Below, piece after piece: positions 6,614-8,738 of a stretch of 8,738 bases of DNA. The position numbers and the translations under genes were made by a program. The number at the start of each line of letters is the position of its first letter. The stretch's first letter is position 1. The notes under the pieces were generated by a model. That model made no database searches. It had not been told where the DNA came from and saw nothing but the letters and a program-made list of their open reading frames with translations. The DNA comes from an uncultured Clostridia bacterium (GTDB lineage: Bacteria; Bacillota; Clostridia; Oscillospirales; Acutalibacteraceae): contig CAMHNT010000084.1 in NCBI GenBank assembly GCA_946186535.1, forward strand, positions 1 to 8,738. Reading direction: 5' to 3'.

Positions 6614-6639
6614 TATTGCTTAACACTCCCGCATAATAA
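6611..6639 (+). promoter_or_regulatory. Sigma-E-like promoter for yabP-yabQ
   Basis: TAATATT at 6611-6617 fits the B. subtilis sigma-E -35 consensus KMATATT at all seven positions and overlaps the rqcP stop codon. After a 14-base spacer, CATAATAA at 6632-6639 matches CATACAnT mainly in its CATA half. Sigma-E drives yabP and yabQ in B. subtilis, which supports the call. Transcription would start near 6645-6647. A weaker sigma-A reading (TTGCTT 6616-6621, 17 bases, ATTAAT 6639-6644) is possible. Confidence 0.5.
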
Positions 6640-6662
6640 TTAATAGAATTATCTGGGAGTGT
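6623..6662 (+). promoter_or_regulatory. Inverted repeat sequestering the yabP ribosome site
   Basis: ACACTCCC (6623-6630) is perfectly complementary to GGGAGTGT (6655-6662), and the right arm contains the yabP Shine-Dalgarno GGGAG (6655-6659). One G-U pair and, past a C-C mismatch, five A-U pairs (6633-6637 with 6648-6652) extend the stem around a 10-base loop. No T-run follows, so it is not a terminator. mRNA reading through from rqcP would have a closed ribosome site. Confidence 0.55.
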
Positions 6663-6667
6663 GGATT

Positions 6668-6940
6668 ATGACTGAACAAAAACAAAAATCACCTAACGTT
6701 TTAATGCTTGACAACAGGTCGAGACTTACTGTTTCCGGAGTAAACGACGTTGACAGCTTCGATGAAAAAGCAGTTGTCGCTTACACAGACTATGGTCAGC
6801 TTACAATACAGGGAAGCGATCTGAATATTACGAAGCTTTCAACGGAAAGCGGTGAGCTCGCCATTGACGGATATATTTCATCGCTTATTTATACAGACAA
6901 CAGACCTAACGAAAATATTTTCAAGCGTCTTTTCAGATAG
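6668..6940 (+). CDS. yabP: Sporulation protein YabP
   Basis: A 90-residue soluble protein, close to the roughly 100 residues of B. subtilis YabP. The segments NRSRLTVSGVNDVDSFDE and TDYGQLTIQGSDLNITKLS, followed by GELAIDGYISSLIYTD, show the beta-rich repeated pattern of the YabP/YqfC family. These proteins belong to the mother-cell programme of spore formation; the biochemical role is unknown. I chose ATG 6668, eight bases after GGGAG at 6655-6659. GTG 6659 would lie inside that ribosome site. It is followed 17 bases later by yabQ and both probably form one sigma-E transcript. The ribosome site is inside a hairpin arm (6623-6662), which may limit translation from read-through mRNA. Confidence 0.88.
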   Translation: MTEQKQKSPNVLMLDNRSRLTVSGVNDVDSFDEKAVVAYTDYGQLTIQGSDLNITKLSTESGELAIDGYISSLIYTDNRPNENIFKRLFR

Positions 6941-6957
6941 GGCAGGGCGGTGATTTT

Positions 6958-7419
6958 TTGCATCTGACTGTTTATGAACAAAGTGAAATTTTTTATTTTG
7001 CCTTCGTTTTCGGAATAGCCATAGGAGTATATTATGATTTTTTCAGACTTCTGAGATATTTGAATTTTAATTCAAAGTCTGCCGTTATTTTACAGGATTT
7101 AGTTTTTATGTCAAGCTCCGCTGTGCTGTGTTTCTGGTTTGCTCAGGTTACTGTGAACGGTCATCTGAGAGCGTTTGTCATAGCAGGTCATTTATTCGGC
7201 GTTTTTTCCTATCGTTATTCAATAGGAATGCTCAGCGGATTTTTCTTTAAAATAATAGGAAACATTCTGAATTTTATGAAGAGAATTCTGAAAAATATAA
7301 CAGAAAAACTGATCGAAATTGCTCACAAAGCAATTGGATATATCATAGATAAATATAGTAAAGTTTACGGTTATTTTGTAAAAAAATCAAGTGAGCGAAA
7401 AAAAATTGAAACAAATTGA
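6958..7419 (+). CDS. yabQ: Spore cortex biosynthesis membrane protein YabQ
   Basis: A 153-residue membrane protein, shorter than B. subtilis YabQ (about 211). Hydrophobic segments fall near residues 10-30, 43-63 and 68-100, and the early motif GIAIGVYYDFFRLLR is typical of the YabQ family. The C-terminal 50 residues are basic and amphipathic. In B. subtilis YabQ is made in the mother cell under sigma-E, localises to forespore membranes and is required for the cortex. The start is TTG 6958, supported by AGGGCGGTGA at 6944-6953; the rare start codon may hold expression down. It belongs with yabP just upstream. Confidence 0.85.
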   Translation: MHLTVYEQSEIFYFAFVFGIAIGVYYDFFRLLRYLNFNSKSAVILQDLVFMSSSAVLCFWFAQVTVNGHLRAFVIAGHLFGVFSYRYSIGMLSGFFFKIIGNILNFMKRILKNITEKLIEIAHKAIGYIIDKYSKVYGYFVKKSSERKKIETN

Positions 7420-7428
7420 AAATAGTGC

Positions 7429-7458
7429 TTGCAATAGAGGTGGTACATAGTGTATAAT
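7429..7458 (+). promoter_or_regulatory. Sigma-A promoter for divIC
   Basis: TTGCAA (7429-7434, four of six to TTGACA) and a perfect TATAAT (7453-7458) are separated by 18 bases. This lies just after the yabQ stop and about 70 bases before divIC. It would let the vegetative division gene be expressed independently of the sporulation genes upstream. Confidence 0.6.
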
Positions 7459-7527
7459 CAACTTGTTATAGAATTGAATTTGTAGTTTTTTCATATTTGT
7501 TTCATATATATCAAGAAGGATGATAAA

Positions 7528-7836
7528 ATGAAAAAGAAAAAAGGTCTTGATAAAAAGCGGTTTTTCAGCGTAACTCTCAGTCTGATTTTAATCGTGTTTG
7601 CGTTTTATGCGGTGTTTACTCTTGTGAATCAGCAGGTGGAAATTTCCGAGAAGAAAGAGCAGCTCAGTGCGCTGAATGATGAAATCGTTATTCAGGAAGT
7701 AAAAAATGATGAGCTGAAGCAGGTTTATGAGCTTGAGGACGAAGAAAACGACGCCTATATCGAACGTGTGGCGCGAGAGGAATTTGACTATTCAAAACAG
7801 GGCGAGCGTGTTTTCATAAATATTGCGGGTGATTAA
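7528..7836 (+). CDS. divIC: Septum formation initiator DivIC/FtsB-like protein
   Basis: A 102-residue bitopic membrane protein of the FtsB/DivIC family, a subunit of the divisome that works with FtsL and DivIB/FtsQ. A lysine-rich cytoplasmic end (residues 1-11) precedes one membrane helix (about 12-33). An extracytoplasmic coiled coil follows (about 35-70: EISEKKEQLSALNDEI), then the conserved C-terminal block YIERVAREEFDY with GERVF. ATG 7528 follows AAGGA at 7516-7520 by seven bases. It has its own promoter at 7429-7458. Synteny with yabP-yabQ upstream and the S1 gene downstream matches B. subtilis divIC. Confidence 0.92.
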   Translation: MKKKKGLDKKRFFSVTLSLILIVFAFYAVFTLVNQQVEISEKKEQLSALNDEIVIQEVKNDELKQVYELEDEENDAYIERVAREEFDYSKQGERVFINIAGD

Positions 7837-7886
7837 TGTACGTATAAGTACATATTACATAGATATTATTTTTTGACATAATGTAA
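7836..7886 (+). repeat. Clustered short inverted repeats between divIC and the S1 gene
   Basis: ATGTAC (7836-7841) and GTACAT (7848-7853) form a perfect 6-bp inverted repeat with a six-base spacer, starting in the divIC stop codon. TTACAT (7855-7860) and ATGTAA (7881-7886) form a second one. The related half-sites could be protein-binding sites or two small mRNA hairpins. There is no T-run after the first stem, so it is not a terminator. Confidence 0.3.
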
Positions 7887-7914
7887 CAACAATTGAGGGG
7901 GAGCATTGTATCGT

Positions 7915-8436
7915 ATGCAAATCGAGGTAGGAAGTATTTTAGAAGGTAAGGTAACAGGTATCACTAAGTTTGGTGCTTTTGTGGATTTGTCCGAGGGAAA
8001 GTCGGGCATGGTTCATATTTCAGAGATTTCCAATACTTATGTTGAGAATGTTTCCGATTTTCTTTCCGAGGGTCAAACTGTAAAGGTAAAGGTTATTGCC
8101 GTTAACGAGAACGGCAAAATCAGTCTTTCAATAAAAAAAGCTCAGGATAACTCAGAGAATGATTCCGCAAAGCCAAACGGCGGGAGAAATTCGTTTCAGA
8201 AGCGCGGCTCAAGAGGTCAGAAAGATGACAGGGGAGAGCGCAGTGAAAGACGTAACAACAATCCGCGTCCTACGGTGAAGAGTTCTAACTCTCCGGGTGA
8301 TTTCGTGTGGCAAAAGACTGCAAACCCAACTTCGTTTGAGGATATGATGTCCAAGTTTAAACAGCAGAGCGATGAAAAAATCTCATCACTGAAGCGTGGA
8401 AACGAAAGTGCCCCAAGACGTCCGAGAAGGAAATAA
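7915..8436 (+). CDS. yabR: S1 RNA-binding domain protein (YabR-like)
   Basis: A 173-residue protein with one S1 OB-fold domain at about residues 4-76 (VGSILEGKVTGITKFGAFVDL, then GMVHISEIS and GKISLSIKKA), followed by about 95 residues of basic low-complexity sequence rich in Arg, Ser, Asn, Gly and Lys, ending PRRPRRK. It should bind RNA or the ribosome; its job is not established. B. subtilis YabR is shorter, so the long basic tail is notable. I chose ATG 7915 because MQIEVGS aligns with the YabR start MSIEVGS. TTG 7906 adds three residues and is better placed relative to GAGGGGGAG (7895-7903), so the choice is not settled. It may be co-transcribed with divIC, 78 bases upstream, and ends at the terminator at 8445. 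Confidence 0.88.
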   Translation: MQIEVGSILEGKVTGITKFGAFVDLSEGKSGMVHISEISNTYVENVSDFLSEGQTVKVKVIAVNENGKISLSIKKAQDNSENDSAKPNGGRNSFQKRGSRGQKDDRGERSERRNNNPRPTVKSSNSPGDFVWQKTANPTSFEDMMSKFKQQSDEKISSLKRGNESAPRRPRRK

Positions 8437-8444
8437 TTTAAAAT

Positions 8445-8503
8445 AAAAAACAACAAAGCATGATACCGATTAGATATGTCGGATTATGCTTTGTTGTTTT
8501 TTT
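8445..8503. terminator. Strong bidirectional rho-independent terminator
   Basis: Bases 8445-8461 pair perfectly with 8486-8502 (17 bp, core CAACAAAGCAT/ATGCTTTGTTG), and the stem continues inward through TGAT, CCGA and TCGG with a one-base bulge. The plus strand ends in seven T residues (8497-8503) and the minus strand likewise reads into a T-run (8450-8445). It terminates the S1 gene from the left and the converging minus-strand gene from the right. Confidence 0.9.
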
Positions 8504-8504
8504 A

Positions 8505-8738
8505 TCATGTTCTGAACCAGACGAGATAAACCATGAGCGCAGCAATTATGATGAAGCATATTCCCATGACCATTGAATTTGCGACGTCATTGTATTCAAC
8601 AGGACCGCCCTTTTTATTGTCAATGAGAATTGAAACCGTGCTTCCTTTTTTGGGCGGTACAGTACGTTTCAGCTTGCTTTGTGTTTCGTGGCTTTCTCCT
8701 TTGAATGTGTATCTGTAAATTGGATAGTAAGCGAATTG
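8505..8738 (-). CDS. Membrane-anchored DUF3592-like protein, C-terminal 77 residues (start outside window)
   Basis: A minus-strand frame is open from the right edge (8738) to a TGA at 8507-8505, giving 77 residues with no start inside the window. The visible part begins QFAYYPIYRYTFKGE, continues with a polar stretch (VPPKKGSTVSILID, GGPVEYND), and ends with one hydrophobic segment (about residues 55-75) and a short FRT tail. The pattern YxPxYxYxxxG, then a G-x-x-V strand, then a terminal membrane helix resembles the DUF3592 family, whose function is unknown; this is recognition by eye. A plus-strand open frame over 8533-8718 is its shadow. It converges on the S1 gene with the bidirectional terminator between them. 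Confidence 0.65.
   Translation of the reverse strand, partial: QFAYYPIYRYTFKGESHETQSKLKRTVPPKKGSTVSILIDNKKGGPVEYNDVANSMVMGICFIIIAALMVYLVWFRT

Noticed and set aside
7873..7878. TTGACA upstream of the S1 gene
   Set aside because: The -10 window coincides with the G-rich ribosome site, so it cannot be a normal sigma-A promoter.
8533..8718. Plus-strand 61-codon open frame near the right edge
   Set aside because: It lacks a ribosome site and is antisense to a minus-strand frame with a coherent domain-plus-membrane-helix pattern.
1..8738. CRISPR array, insertion sequence, tRNA or rRNA
   Set aside because: No regularly spaced direct repeats, transposase motifs, terminal inverted repeats, or cloverleaf-like sequence were seen.

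Overview
This window is chromosomal core sequence from a low-GC, anaerobic, endospore-forming Firmicute. It is most likely a clostridium of the Oscillospiraceae/Ruminococcus type, judged from protein character and gene order rather than from any search. Strong AGGAGG-type ribosome sites, TTG starts, the sporulation genes yabP and yabQ, and an oxygen-independent radical-SAM HemZ support this. I see no mobile element, CRISPR array, rRNA or tRNA.

Layout. (1) Positions 1-2409 hold the 3' portion of hemZ, whose start lies off the left edge, overlapping a short uridine-kinase-like nucleoside kinase. (2) Positions 2410-3177 hold a promoter with an extended -10, a structured leader, and a small zinc-ribbon protein with a disordered acidic tail. 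(3) Positions 3178-8436 match the Bacillus subtilis order yabM-yabN-yabO-yabP-yabQ-divIC-yabR. They encode a SpoVB/MurJ-like flippase, MazG, the nucleoid protein HU (an extra gene relative to Bacillus), RqcP, YabP, YabQ, DivIC and an S1-domain YabR-like protein. (4) A long bidirectional terminator at 8445-8503 separates this run from a converging minus-strand gene that leaves the right edge.

Functionally the central block mixes housekeeping genes (nucleotide hygiene, nucleoid structure, ribosome rescue, division) with sporulation genes (flippase, YabP, YabQ). The intergenic sites fit separate control. HU is followed by a likely terminator. yabP-yabQ are preceded by a sigma-E-like promoter. 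divIC has its own sigma-A-like promoter.

The most interesting signal is between rqcP and yabP. A perfect 8-bp inverted repeat would hide the yabP ribosome site in read-through mRNA, but its left arm lies in the spacer of the predicted sigma-E promoter, so mRNA started there would lack it. This predicts that only the sporulation transcript is well translated. No wholly new multi-gene system is visible; the other second-look items are RNA structures in untranslated regions and the uncharacterised zinc-ribbon protein.
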